From Brachionus plicatilis (taxonomy: Eukaryota > Rotifera > Eurotatoria > Ploima > Brachionidae): 64,000 bases of DNA. The stretch's first letter is position 1; every line of letters starts with the position of its first letter. The stretch is taken from assembly GCA_010279815.1 (NCBI GenBank), contig QEOQ01000460.1:757409-821408 (forward strand). The letters run 5' to 3'. The position numbers were made by a program, and so were the translations under genes. Positions 25,428 through 38,100 of the stretch are shown piece by piece. The notes below the pieces were generated by a model. The model worked only from the letters and a program-made list of their open reading frames with translations. It did no database searches and was not told the origin of the DNA.

Positions 25428-26048
25428 ATGGATAAGGATATACATGTTCAAAGAACTTTGGCAATAATCAAGCCGGATGCTGTAAACAAAGCCGAAGAAA
25501 TTGAAGACCAAGTGCTGAGAGCAGGTTTTTCCATTTTAAATAAACGATGGGTGCATTTAAGTCCTGAGCAATGCAGCGAATTTTACAGCGACCATTCGAG
25601 CAAGATATTTTTTCCAAGTTTGGTCGCTTTTATGAGCAGTGGCCCAATAGTTGTGATGGAATTGGCCAAAGAAAATGCCATCTCTAGCTGGAGAAACATG
25701 ATCGGAAACACTAATTCAGAAAAGGCTAGGGCAGAACAACCAGATAGCATACGAGCAAAATACGGACGAGATGAACAATGCAATGCAGTTCATGGCAGCG
25801 ACAGTGAATTGAATGCTGAGCGAGAAATTCGATTTTTTTTCAGTAGAAGTGTCATAGAGCCAATACCAATTGGTCAATCTGCCAAAGATTATTTGGAAAA
25901 CAAGCTAAATCCGACTGTCCTCAAAGCTCTCACTCAACTTTGCAAAGAAAAGCCCCAAGATCCAGTCACATGGCTGGCTGATTGGCTCTTGGCAAATAAT
26001 CCCTACAAACCATTGGTAAACTCCAAAGTAAACGTTATTGAAGCATAA
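25428..26048 (+). CDS. NME5: NME5-like nucleoside diphosphate kinase homologue with Dpy-30 motif
   Basis: This is a 206-residue intronless gene, close to the vertebrate NME5 length. The NDK domain spans about residues 8-145, with RTLAIIKPDAV at the start, the SGPIVVMEL strand, and NAVHGSDS containing the phospho-acceptor histidine (His122). The C-terminal part, GQSAKDYLENKLNPT through TWLADWLLANNPYKP, is the Dpy-30/RIIa-like docking motif. Proteins of this kind are associated with motile cilia, including radial spokes, and with sperm; kinase activity of NME5 proteins is doubtful even though this copy keeps the histidine. AATAAA is at 26084-26089. It converges with the FAM20 gene, leaving 147 nt between stop codons. 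Confidence 0.93.
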   Translation: MDKDIHVQRTLAIIKPDAVNKAEEIEDQVLRAGFSILNKRWVHLSPEQCSEFYSDHSSKIFFPSLVAFMSSGPIVVMELAKENAISSWRNMIGNTNSEKARAEQPDSIRAKYGRDEQCNAVHGSDSELNAEREIRFFFSRSVIEPIPIGQSAKDYLENKLNPTVLKALTQLCKEKPQDPVTWLADWLLANNPYKPLVNSKVNVIEA

Positions 26049-26195
26049 AATAATTCAATTTTTAAATTTTATTTTTTTTAATTAATAAAATAAAAAAAAA
26101 CATTTAGTTAATTAATTTTTGGAAATATCTTTATTAATTACATTTGATTCTGAAAAGACTAAAATCAGCTGAGATTCAGTAATAAAAACAAAAAA

Positions 26196-28992
26196 TTAAT
26201 ATCCATCGTCAATGATAACATTCGTCAAATCGTGTTTGTCAACACATTTCATTATTTCCTTAAAAATTAAAGCCAACCTTCTATCCACTGATTTCAAGTG
26301 ATCTTCGGTCAATACCGGATACAATGGATCTACTTTAAGAGAATGATCTAACAATTTACTGAATCCTTTTTCATATAAATATTGTAAACGCTTAAAAGTA
26401 GAATAACGCACAAAACAGCATTGTTTGACTGGAGCTAGAATGGAAATTTCGTCGCTAAAAATTTTTCCAAACGATCTTCCATTATCCAAGTGTATCATAA
26501 AAGAGTCATTGCCAAGAGAAATCATTCGCTCATAATGATGACGATCCATGTTTGAGGTGATGAAGTCAAAAATGGAAAGATCCATTAGGTCAAGAAAATG
26601 TTTTGAATGGTATAAAGTGTTTTTGAAAACTGTTTGTTCACAATATTTTTCATTTATTTCCCATTCGGCTTTTTTCTTTTTTGTATATGTTCGCCTGTAC
26701 GGGTGTCGAACTGTGTCCCATTTAACGAGCGGTTTTCCCGGCAGCATTAATTGCACTGAACCTTCCATGCGATCTTTCGGCTTGCCGCATATGGCATGTG
26801 TTGAATCGCAGTAGTATGAACAATGACCTGTAAAGCAGAGATTGCCGCCTGGTGAAATAAAAAAAGTCCTTTCCAAATCAGGTTCTGCTTTTTGCATCAA
26901 CTCAGTTGTCATGTTAAAAACTCGGCCTACTGTCGGTGGAACACGATAAAAGCCCAACAACCTTTTTTTTTAATTTTTATTTTTATTTTTATTTTAGGTA
27001 AAAAAATTAAGAAATTTTGTGTACCAATCTACATGGAAAGCTGCTATTTCGGCATGGTGACGTTCAAAGTCAACAAAATAAAAATGATCTGGCGGAGTCT
27101 CATAGTTTCTCGGGACTCTTTTGAAAATTTAAAATTATTTTTTAGATATATTATATAAAGTAGACTACTTCATTGGTTTTATCAGTACTTCAGTTCCATC
27201 TGAAAGAGTTAAAATAAGCTTTATTTGAGTTCCTCTTTCTTTTTCAACTTAAATTTTTTTATTAGTCGAGTTAAAAAAATGATTTTTTTCAATTTACTGC
27301 AACTGATTACAGGCTCAGATGACATTGAATTAAGAACAACTCTTACATTGGTCAAATCATTATCAAGTTTGAGCTCATTTATTTTCTGGTGATAATTTTT
27401 CCAAATATTTGGTAATTTGCTTAAAATGTAAAATTATTAATACCAAGAGAATAAAATAGTAAATTGTTTTTTTTTAAATCATCAATTAATCTAAAGTCGT
27501 GAATTTAAAAACAGAAATAAGCAATTTACTTTTGTTAATAATCTAAGAATTTAATTCAATACTTCTAAATTAATTTAATTTGATTTTCGAGAATTTTAAA
27601 GAAAAAAAACGACAAAAAAAAATTAGGCTATGAAATAATTCAAAAATAAGACCAGATTTTTTATAAATTTTTTTACTCATGGGAAAAAAATTTCTAAAAT
27701 GAATAATTAAAATTTGATTTTTATTTTGTAAATAAAAAAATATTCATTTTTTTGGCAAAAAATCTATGAATTATTAAATTATGTTCTTTTATTTTTTGTC
27801 AAAGAAAAAAATTATACATACAGTAACAGATATAAAAAGATCTCTTGAGCTTTTTATGCCATTTTCGCATAAACCTCAACATTTTTGTCATTTCTAATCC
27901 TCAGTCTTTTCTGGTAAAAAACCGAAAATTTAATTTACGACTTTTAATTTTAAATAAATTAATATGAATAAAAAATTATTTTGATTTTTTTTAATTTAAA
28001 ATTTCTCAATTACCAATAAAAAATCATAAATTTGACTTTGAATTTTTTGAATCATTCAAACATAGATGAAAAATCATAAAAATCCGGTCTAGCATTTTAA
28101 CAAATCAATTTATTAATTTTACCTTATTAATTTAAATTTCGTTAGTTAAATTTTTTTAAAATTAGATTTAAATAATATAATTTAAATTCGTCGCTCTTTT
28201 GTAGAATTAAACTTAAAAAAAGTGCAATTCACGACCTTGTTCAATTCAACTTTTAAAATATCATAAAAAATTTTCCTACTTTAAATCATATTGACCATCT
28301 TGATCGTGAACTTTATATTCTCTGAGAAGTTCCTCAACATTTTTTACATGTTTGTACTTTCGATTGATTTTTTCCAATTTTAGGAAATTAATAATTTCTC
28401 CTCTGGAAACGGATTCATCGTCATTTAGGGAAGTTTTGACTTTCAAATCTTTTGGATCGATTTTGGTTTCATCGTCGTCTTCGTCTTCGTCGTCATCATT
28501 GTCCTTATTTGCATCATTTTTATTATTTTTGTCTTTTTCCTCTTCTTTTTTTAAAAGTTCCAGCTCTCGTTCCATTTCCTTTTTTAATTTATCATGTCTT
28601 TCATATATTAAGCTCAAATATGCATTTTTTTGCTCAATTGCTTGCTTATATTCAGTCTCAGTCATCAAACGCTCGATTAATTCCACATTTTCATTAACAC
28701 GAACAAAAAATTTTTTTATCTTTTTATCATTTAAATAATTATATTTGCTCTGAGATATATTGGCACTTTTTGGAATGATCTGCTTTGAAATATCTTTTAG
28801 AAAATAGTCGTTGTCTATTTGAATTTCGTTTGATGGAAGAATGTTGATTACGACTTGATGAGAGTTTACTTCAACTAGACCGTATATGTATGATGTGAAA
28901 AGAAATGTAAGTATACAAAATAGAATGCAGAGTCGAGCAAGCGACAAATGCCGAATTTTGTGAATGACCAGTCGTCTAATCTTGGCTATCAT
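26196..28992 (-). CDS. FAM20C: FAM20C-type secretory-pathway (Golgi) protein kinase
   Basis: This five-exon gene has exons 28992-28280, 27419-27298, 27247-27169, 27117-27025 and 26961-26196, all phases consistent, giving 590 residues. FAM20 kinases phosphorylate secreted proteins (FAM20C, on S-x-E motifs) or xylose (FAM20B). An N-terminal signal anchor spans about residues 19-41. A charged linker follows, with a Lys/Glu coiled-coil-like part and a run of Asp/Glu near residue 165. The kinase region contains [10 protein letters not shown], the ATP-binding Lys302 in VLIKPMK, Glu328 in [11 protein letters not shown], the cysteine-rich segment [18 protein letters not shown], catalytic Asp475 in NMDRHHYE and metal-binding Asp495 in HLDNGRSFG. 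All catalytic residues are intact, so it is not a FAM20A-like pseudokinase. HCSYYC, GKP and DRHHYE favour FAM20C over FAM20B. Introns 2-4 are only 50, 51 and 63 nt. The junction in exon 4/5 gives Trp336 where relatives usually have Arg. Confidence 0.9.
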
Positions 28993-31900
28993 TTGAATTG
29001 AAGTAATCTCGATGGAAACGCATTTGAATCGAAATTTATATAATCTAAAAATTAAGAATATCTTTAAGCTATTTACAATTATTTATACCAATATTCTTAA
29101 GAATTTCGTTCAATTTGTTCTCTAAAAGGTAATTAACCATTTTTTTGGATAAAAGAACATTTTAACATTTAATTTTAATTCAACTAGCCCTTTTGCTTTA
29201 GAATTCGTACGTTTAGAATTTAAAAACCTGTAAAATTTTTAAAATTTGAAAATTACAGATTTTTGTGGAAAAAAAACAATTTTTTTTTATCTTTTTTTTT
29301 TGAAAAAAGGTTTATCTATAAAACCTTTTGAAACTCGATCAATCTTAAAATCTTATCTCAAAAACAAAAATTAGAAATTAATTTTTTTTTAGCAATTTGA
29401 ATTTTTAGATTAAATATTTTTAAAAATTATTATAGATTTATAAAGATAAAATGCCTTGTTTCTAAAATTTTTCATATTTACTTAATTGATTTAAATAAAC
29501 ATACTCCTCTGTCATCACGTTTAAAAATACATGAAATCTGAAATATCATCCAATTACTATTTTTAGTAAATTAAAGTTAAACGTTAGATTAGAGGCATTT
29601 TTGCATGATAGACTTTTCGGTCCGATTAACAAGTTTAATAGAACTAAAATTTCACTTCATGAACATGAACTCTTCAGTTCCTGACCACTTTTAATTTTAA
29701 ATCTATAATATAAAATAAAAATTTGAAAATTTAATAATGGAATTATAATTTATGATTTCTGAGTCATTAGATTAGGGTTTACTAGATTACAGCATAGATC
29801 TTTTAAGACAGAATTTTTTTTCACATTTACTCGCTTAAAATTAATCAAATTTGCTTGAAAAAATTATTTATTTAGTGAATAAATTAGAAATTAGTTTTTA
29901 TCTTAATGAATTTATTCAGGTAATAATCAAATAAATTTATTTAAAATTAACAATACTTTAGATGACTTAAATAAAATATTAAACAAAAAAAGAATGCAAA
30001 AACCAATCCTTAAAAATGTCATGTAATGAAAATTAGAAGACAGTCTTCAAATAGAATAAATTTTTTATTCAAAAATTAGACTTTGTTCAAATGTTGTTTT
30101 TGCCAAAATTAGCAATACTTCTAAGTACTTAAAAAGTAAAGATTGTCAAAAGTCAATATCCAGGAAAGTCGAATATCAAATTATAATCAATTAAGAAGAT
30201 CCAAAAAGAGAAACAGCTAAACTAAAAAAGCTAAGATTTTTATAAAATTTGTAAAAACAAATTCTTTCCTAGTTTAAAATTTTTGAAATGATTTCGAGAT
30301 CTTGCATAGGCCTTCGAAAATCAATAAAATAAAATTCATATAAAATTTACAACCTAAGTTAATTAAATATAGATTTTGAATAAATAAAATAATATTAATT
30401 TCCCTGACAGTCCAACTTTAAAAAACTTAATTTTAGCAATTTATAAATTTCAGGGTGCTTAAAATTGTGTTTAAAACTTTTCAACGCATATTAAATTTAA
30501 TAAATTAGAATTTATATTAGATAATTGTTATTATCTTTATTCTAATAGTTATTCGAAAAGAAATACTTACTCAAATAAAAAAAAACAGAATATTTTAATA
30601 TTTACTTTTTTGGTAATTGGAAAAATAGAAATTGATGATTTTTAAAAGTAGTTTGATTATACTGTTCAATGAATTGCTTACGAATTGCAAAAACTGTAAC
30701 TAAAATTGAAATTTTGCCCCTTGTTCTTGCTTTTTAAAGATTCAATTAAAAACATATAATTTTAGCATCATTTTTTTAAGTCATTTGCATAAACTTTAAT
30801 TAGATATCTTTAGAAAATAATGGAAATATGTCATTTAAAATTAAAATTAAAATTGTTTGTATTTCTTAAAAATGATCAAAACTTAAATTATGTCTGAATA
30901 TTTTTTTATTCATTGAAGCTTGAAACCTCTATTTTTTTTTCTAAACATTCAGAAATTCAATTTTATCGAACATATTTTAAAATAATGTGCAGACGAGTCA
31001 CTTAAAAATGAATAAAATAAATTGCGCTAATACTGAAATATAGCAATCTAATATTTACACTAATTTTATTTTGTTCCCTCGAAAGTATATTTACGCGCCT
31101 AGAGGATAATTTATTAAAGGGAAATAGATTTTATCAAATTTTTCAATTATAATATGAACTCGAAAAAAAAGCCAACTGTTCAATTTTTTTCGAGTAGAAA
31201 ATATTAAATGGAAAAATTATTTCAACAATCAATAAATGAGTCACGTTTGAATTTTTTAGACTCAAAAAATTTATTAAGGATAAAACTTTTAGATAAGCAT
31301 TGGATTAACTTTATTTAATGATCAACCTAGTAAAGCTTTCCGGCACAATTAACTCGTTTTTTTAAGATAAAACGAACACATAAAACAAATGACAATTTTA
31401 GCAAAGAAAAGCTTAAACTTTCTTAGATTGAATTATAGGACATATAAAAATGAGAAACTAATTAAGATTAAGACTATCATTTTTTGAAAAAAATTTTTTG
31501 AAAACGAAAATCAAAAAAAATTTACCAATTCTAATTAGTATTAAAATTAAGTTATAAAATTTTTTTTCGAAAATAATTTTATAATTTTTCACAAATGTTC
31601 GATTTGAAAAAAAAATTTGGTGCAATATTTTTATAGACATCATTAATCATTTTTTTATTTTAAAATTTAAATTTTTGCATGATAAACGAATAAATAAATC
31701 AAGAATTTATTCATGGTATCTTTCTTAAGAAAAAGCAAAAAATCTGCTCTATTGTCTATCTGAATTTGAATTTTTTTTAAATTTCAAATCTTTAAAACTT
31801 AAAAATGAACTAATGTGATAAATCTAAAAAAATGTATATTGATAATTAAATCCTAAAAATAATTTTATCGATTACTAAAAATCGACCGGATATGTTTAGT

Positions 31901-33389
31901 TGATTTTTATTTAAATATTTATTTGGAGATATCATGAAAGTAAAATTAAAATATTTACATTCAATCTTGCATGAGTCGTGAGTAACGAATAAACAAGATG
32001 ATAAATGAATTTTAAATTTTTGGGTAAAATTATTAATAAATTAATCAAAATCTCTCATAAAAAATTAAAGCTACAAAATTTAAACGTAAAATATTATCTA
32101 ATCCTTTACCGATCAAATGAGTCAGTACATTAAGATTAAAAGACTGCAATGGCTTGACATCACAAAAGGGTCAAACAGAGTTCTTCAATAGACACCTCAA
32201 AAGCGATGGAAGGTAGGATGAGTAGCAATATCATAGAAGTCAACATTCACGAAAGACATCACAGAAATGGGATTGACAGGCAAAGTTTAAGACACCACAA
32301 AAATGATCGACATGACTGAAAATCGATATTAATGACCGAATGCTCCACAAGGATTTTTTAAAAATTTTCTTTTTTCTATTTTACAAATTTTTATAAAAAG
32401 AAAAAAACCTATTATTTTGTGTTCAGCTAAAGCTCCTTCAGATTTAAAAAATTTAATCCAAAAAATTTAAAAGAAAATTAAAAAAAAATTGAATTAAGAA
32501 ATGACAGAAGCTACCTATTAAGTTATTCAATTCAAGAAAAAAAGAAGAAGTATTAAAGTGGCGATTAAACAATATAGTTGGATATTCGATTTATCTTGGT
32601 TCAAAATCTGCTTAAGGAAAAATTGAGGTGCTTTTTTTTTTAAATTAGTGCTCAATTTTTAATAAAAATTTTAAAAATAAGTTAGGAGTCATTTAAAATA
32701 ATAAGTGTCAATAAATTAAATAAAGTGGATTGCTAAATCTTGAGTTCTGAATTTTTTTTTTGTGTATAATCTTGATAATTAGGTAAATTTATTCAAAATG
32801 TGGGGGGAAAATTTGTGGTATCGATTTTAATAGCCCTTTAAATTATATTTTGCAATTGGTTTTAATTTCTAAATGAACGATTATGTAATAATGTGTTTTT
32901 ATTCCATTAAATAATAAACCATGGACTAAAATGTATTTTCAATTTTTTTTCATGGTGCCAAACGCGGCACAAATCTATCATCAAGAGAAAACTAATGTAT
33001 TTATTGATTTTAATGACATAAAATATAATATATTTTTTTCAATTAAACTCTTTTTCACCCATCAAACCCATCCAAGTTATGCTTTAAAAAATTTTAAAAG
33101 TAAATTACCAGAGTGTTACTCAAATTGAGACCATTTGTACGCTTATTTTGTTCAATGTTGTTAGACAATTGAATGAGTTTAGCCTTTAAATTTTCAAGTC
33201 ATTATGGCATCTTTTAAAATATTAGACTGCGTTATTATCGTAGATTGCTACATTTAGCTTCAATATTAGTAATTTCAAGAAATCCAAAATGCGAGAGTCG
33301 TTTTGAACTCTGAGCTTCTAAGTACATAGTTAACCGTAGTATTTTGAGGACCCTTTGAAAGGTATTGGTGTGTTTCTAATTGAATTTTC
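28993..33389. other. Gene-free region upstream of FAM20
   Basis: No open frame with recognisable content is present; small frames at 31458-31643 and 32931-33128 are AT-biased noise. A less AT-rich patch at 32130-32350 has no protein reading I can identify and could be degraded repeat. The FAM20 promoter should lie just above 28992, but no distinct motif is visible. Confidence 0.5.
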
Positions 33390-33510
33390 AAGGGTTGATT
33401 ATTTTAAACTTGTCCTTGATAGCCGTGCAATAAATGGAGAAACATATTGCAAGCAATTTGAACCAATGTATGATTCAGTCCAAGATCAATATTCAGCTGA
33501 CTTACCCTAA
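33390..33510 (+). pseudogene. Mariner-like transposase remnant
   Basis: One frame reads DYFKLVLDSRAINGETYC then KQFEPMYDSVQDQYSADLP before a stop. This resembles the stretch of mariner/Tc1-type transposases between the first catalytic Asp and the HDNARPH block (a V-N-x-x-x-Y-C-x-Q-L pattern). The catalytic Asp itself and the following block are not seen. It is short and broken, so the call is tentative. Confidence 0.4.
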
Positions 33511-34202
33511 AATGCTACACAATAGATATCGAATTGCTTGCCGACAGATGTCTAAAGGCTTAAGGACACAACTGTAAAGATCTTGAAGATATGATAATTT
33601 CTTTTATTTAATTATTTAATTAATTTCAAGTTAATTGATATTTTAAAAAATTGAAAAAAGTAAGATAAAAAATTAAATAAAATAATTTTTTTATTTTTGT
33701 TCAAATTTTTTTAACACTAAAATTTAAATATTAAAAGACGAAACATTTTTGAATCATCGTAAAATTTTATTTCATAAATTTTAAAAATTAAATTTTATTA
33801 AAATTTACGTAATCTTTGTAAGATTCAGTTTTTTTGGAGTAAATTATGGAAAAAAAACAAAAATCAATAAATTTTATATGAAAATTATTTAAAAAATTTT
33901 CGATATTTTTAAGATTTAAAAATGTAAGATAAAATTTAAAGTTAAATATTTTGTTTTTCTTTTGCAACTTTTTGTAATGAAACACTAAATATAATAATAA
34001 TAACAATAATTAAAAGATTCAATCTTTGGTGCTTAAAAAAAAACAAGACTAAAATAAATAAGTTTTGAACATTTTATTAAAATTTTGTAGTTTTTAAATC
34101 TTGGCTTTCATGAATTTAGAAGTCACAATACTGGGCTCTAATATTAAGTAATCCTAATATTAAGTAATCCTAAACTAAAGCCCTTCAACTTAATTTACAG
34201 GA

Positions 34203-34993
34203 CAATTTAAAACTAACTTGTACCGTAAACGCTTGCAGACTACTCCAGGGCTTAACCTCATTTTCCGGATTTATTCCACTGGAATAGTTCCCATCGACAC
34301 CATGTTAAAACATTTTTTTTTAATTTTATGGAATTGTGATAGATTTTTTGATTTATTCTAAGATTAAAACCCAATATTGAGTTTTTTTCCTGGCTTATTT
34401 CTGAGTTTTTTTTTTTTTTTTTTCAAAAACTGGAATTAATTAGAAAAGAATAAAAAAAATATTTAATTTCGATATATTCCATATTTAAAAATGTAAATTG
34501 AGTTTTATTCCAGGATTCAAAGTGGAAAAAAAAATTTAAAAAAATTTAAAGTTTTAAAAAATTGGATTTACAAGTTTTGTTGTCTTATTATTTTTCCATT
34601 TTCGTCACGAGGGAGAGGTTTTCTTCCTCTTTTTTTTGGCAGCTTTTGAATCGTGATTGACGAAGAATTTGAGACATTTGGTTGATTTACATTTTGCTGA
34701 TTATTTAGTTCTCAGAAATAAGCCAGGAAAAAAACTCAATATTGGGTTTTAATCTTAGAATAAATCAAAAAATCTATCACAATTCCATAAAATTAAAAAA
34801 AAATGTTTTAACATGGTGTCGATGGGAACTATTCCAGTGGAATAAATCCGGAAAATGAGGTTAAGCGCTGGAGTAGTCTGCAAGCGTTTACGGTACATTT
34901 CCTTTCCTCGACTTTTCCTTTCCCCACTGGAACAGTTGAAGAAGAGTCGAGAAAGAGTTGAGGAACAAAATACGTACAAGTTAGTTTTAATTT
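34203..34993. repeat. Large fold-back element with one arm interrupted
   Basis: The left arm 34203-34405 is the near-exact reverse complement of right-arm segments 34711-34897 and about 34978-34993. Matching landmarks include ACCGTAAACGCTTGCAGACT on the left and its complement near 34876-34896, and CCAATATTGAGTTTTTTTCC with its complement at 34725-34746. About 80 bases (34898-34977) occur only in the right arm, between two GTAC copies, so one arm gained or lost this piece. The roughly 300-bp loop is AT-rich. No coding capacity is seen. Small open frames over the right arm (34755-35055) are accidental. Confidence 0.8.
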
Positions 34994-35123
34994 GTACTGT
35001 TATATTTAGATTGAAAAAATTTTTATTATTTTCAACTTTATTTAAAAAAAAATAATTATTTTAGCGACAAAAAATTCAAAAAAATTAACTAATTAAAATA
35101 AAAAAATAATATATCAAATTTTG

Positions 35124-38100
35124 CTAAACATTAACATTCCATATAAAAATTTCATTAAAAGAGCTTGAAAAAAGTTTTTTACCATCACAAGAAAAGCATA
35201 CTGAAGATACAGTATCTGAATGCTGTGAATAATCCTGAAACGTACCATGATTATAATCTTTAATTTGTAATAATCTCGTCTTAGTTCCAAAAGCGAATAA
35301 ATTACGCTTCGGTGATACTGACAAGCAACTTGCCCATTCTGACAATTCCATTTTGCGAACTAGTTCTTTTTTGATAAAATTGTAAAAAAGAATGTTTTTT
35401 TTAAGACCGCGACCAACATAAATCAAAGTGTCTATATGCATTTTTTGGTTTGATTTTGGTTCGAAATAAGCCAGAGTGGTAGACTGCTGAGCATATGATG
35501 ATGACTCGGACTCATCATATGCTGGGAAACTAAGCCAATCAACCATCTGAATCATGTCTTCGGACGACTTGAAGTTCCAAATACTAATGCCATTTTGACT
35601 GGCAGCGCACCAATAGGTCATTTTTTTATCTTCAGAATAAAATGAGTCTAAGCTAGTTACAGATGATCCTCTATGTTCTTCCAAGATTCGAGTGGTCATT
35701 CCTTCATTCAGGTCAATAATTGCAATTGAACCATCAGAAGAACCCGCCAAAATGCTACTCGTTCCTTCACAAAAAGTAATAGAAGTTACCGATTGAGCAA
35801 ATGGCTTGAATTTACTGACAATATTTTTTTGTTCAATGCTGTACATTCTAATAGATCCGTCGGCATAGCCTACCATCACCAAACTACCTTTATTAGGTAT
35901 ATTATTTGCTCTGAACATTTTTCCATCTTGTCTTATCAACGCTTGACACACAGCAGCTACTTTTACTTCAAATTGAATTAAGCGTTCACGGTCTTTAATA
36001 GACCATAAATTCAGACATCCATCGTCGCTTACACTTGACAAGTATTTATCTTCAATACACAATAATTGATTAATTTTTGAGCTATGAGTTGAAACTATGC
36101 GTACGCTGGTCTCTTCTTTCCAGTTAACATACCACAATGTATTTTTGCTAGTACCAATAATACCAATATCCAAAGATGAGTCAAAATTACAACTCTTAAT
36201 TGCACCATTTAAATGAATTTCGTTCTCAATTATAAAACTCTCTTTTCTTTAAAAAAAAATTAAAAATAAAAAAAACTTTCAAGATGTCTTTTTTAAAATC
36301 ATTTTTAAATAATTGAAAGATTTTTCAAAAATAAAATTAAAACTAAGAAATAGCAGTGACTGTATTTAGGATTTAATAAAATACTATATTTCTCATATTA
36401 ATTAAATTACTTTAATTTGAACTAATTAACCAATAGATACAAATACTTTAAAAAAAAAAATTCAAAATAAACAAAAAATCAGTTTATAAATTTAAATGTA
36501 AAGATCGATTTTATTAATGTAGTAGTAGAAGTAAAGCAGTAAAATTAACTGCAACTTTGATTATTAATGAGTTGAGAAAATATTTTTTTTAAATTATTTT
36601 ATTTTATAAATCTATATAACATGTATAACATGTTACATTAAAATTATTTAGATAAATTTAAATATTAATTTTAATATCTAAAGATAAGCTCTTTGAACTG
36701 AAACGATATTTAGAATTGATCATCTACTTCAAGATGCCTTACAAATGCGGATATACAAAAATAGTTACAAATGTCTATTATTAAACTTTATTAGTAATTT
36801 AGCAAATATCAGTTCAAACAAAACATAATTATTTGATTGACAACAAAGACAATTTTCAAAATAGAAAAAAATTTTCAAAGCTTTTAGTTATTCATATATA
36901 ACATCTCAGTGAACCAAAAATGCTTTAACTATTTAATAATAGAATCGCATTTAAATTAAAAAAAAATAAACTTATTTTGTTCTTAAAAATTATCTAATTA
37001 ATTTATTACTTTATCCTTAATTTCATAAAACATTTAAACATTTTTAGAAATAAAAACTTAGTCTTATTTATTCAGAGTACATCTTCATTCATTCAAAGTT
37101 AACTAGATAATTTTAATTTTGAAATTTGACAAAAAAATTAAAAAAACTTTGAAAAAATTTTGTTTTTGAAGAAGCCAGTAAATTTTGAAAATATTTTTGA
37201 ATTTAACTTTATTTGGGCAAGTTGAAGTTTATGATCAATTTTTGATGCTCAAAATGATCAAATGAAACTAAAACTATAAAATAAATTTTAATTTTTTAAT
37301 AGAATTAGTGCAGAGGTAAATTTTTGGTTTTAACATACTTTGTTATATCTTAAGGTAAAATCTGCAAAAGTCTGCAAAAAATTGTCCACTTAAAATAGCA
37401 TCATTTAGATGGTGTGCACTCTGCATTGTGCATTTTGATATTACAGAGTTTATTCTTTTATTTAACATAGTATGTTAAATCCAAAAATGTACCTCTGCAT
37501 TATTTCTATTAAGAAATAGCAGTTTATTTAACAGTTTTAGTTTGATTTGATCATTTTGAGCATAAAAATTGACCATAAATTTCAAATTGCCTTTATTTAG
37601 CAAACCCTTATTGTCTGATTTTTTAAAATTAATTTTATCATTTTTCAAAATAAATTTTTTTTACTGATAAGTTAAAAAAAAGTTAAAAAGTAACATGTTT
37701 CTTTGTTTCAATTTATTGCATTAAAATTATTTTCTTCATGTGCCAAATACCCAAAAAATAAAACATCAAAAAGATTAAATTTTATTTTTTATTTAAAAAA
37801 GAAATTAAAGATTTTATTTTTGCCGAAAATAGTGTGTTTAAATATTTTTTGGTAATATTTTTTCTTTTAATTTAAATTTACCAAAAAATGATATAATTTT
37901 GTTCTACGTTCACTTAAAGATCAGTACAACATAACATAAAATATAATGACATATCAAAATTAAGTAGTGTTGGCAAATGAAGTGGCTGTGAAATAGTCGG
38001 TGTCATAAATAATAAAAAGTAATGGTGTTTAAATTTGCTTTAAATTTTTAAAAATCTATAATAACTGTTTTGTTTTAATTTTTAATATATTCTCCAATTA

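Noticed and set aside
28352..28738. Plus-strand Ser-rich open frame opposite FAM20 exon 1
   Set aside because: Its poly-Ser run is the antisense of the Asp/Glu codon tract of the kinase linker; no independent support.
34755..35055. Overlapping open frames on both strands near the WDR90 3' end
   Set aside because: They lie mostly in the right arm of the fold-back element and mirror each other.
35793..35981. Short open frames on the strand opposite WDR90, including those at 38746, 39835 and 44983
   Set aside because: They lie wholly antisense to well-supported WDR90 exons and have no motifs.
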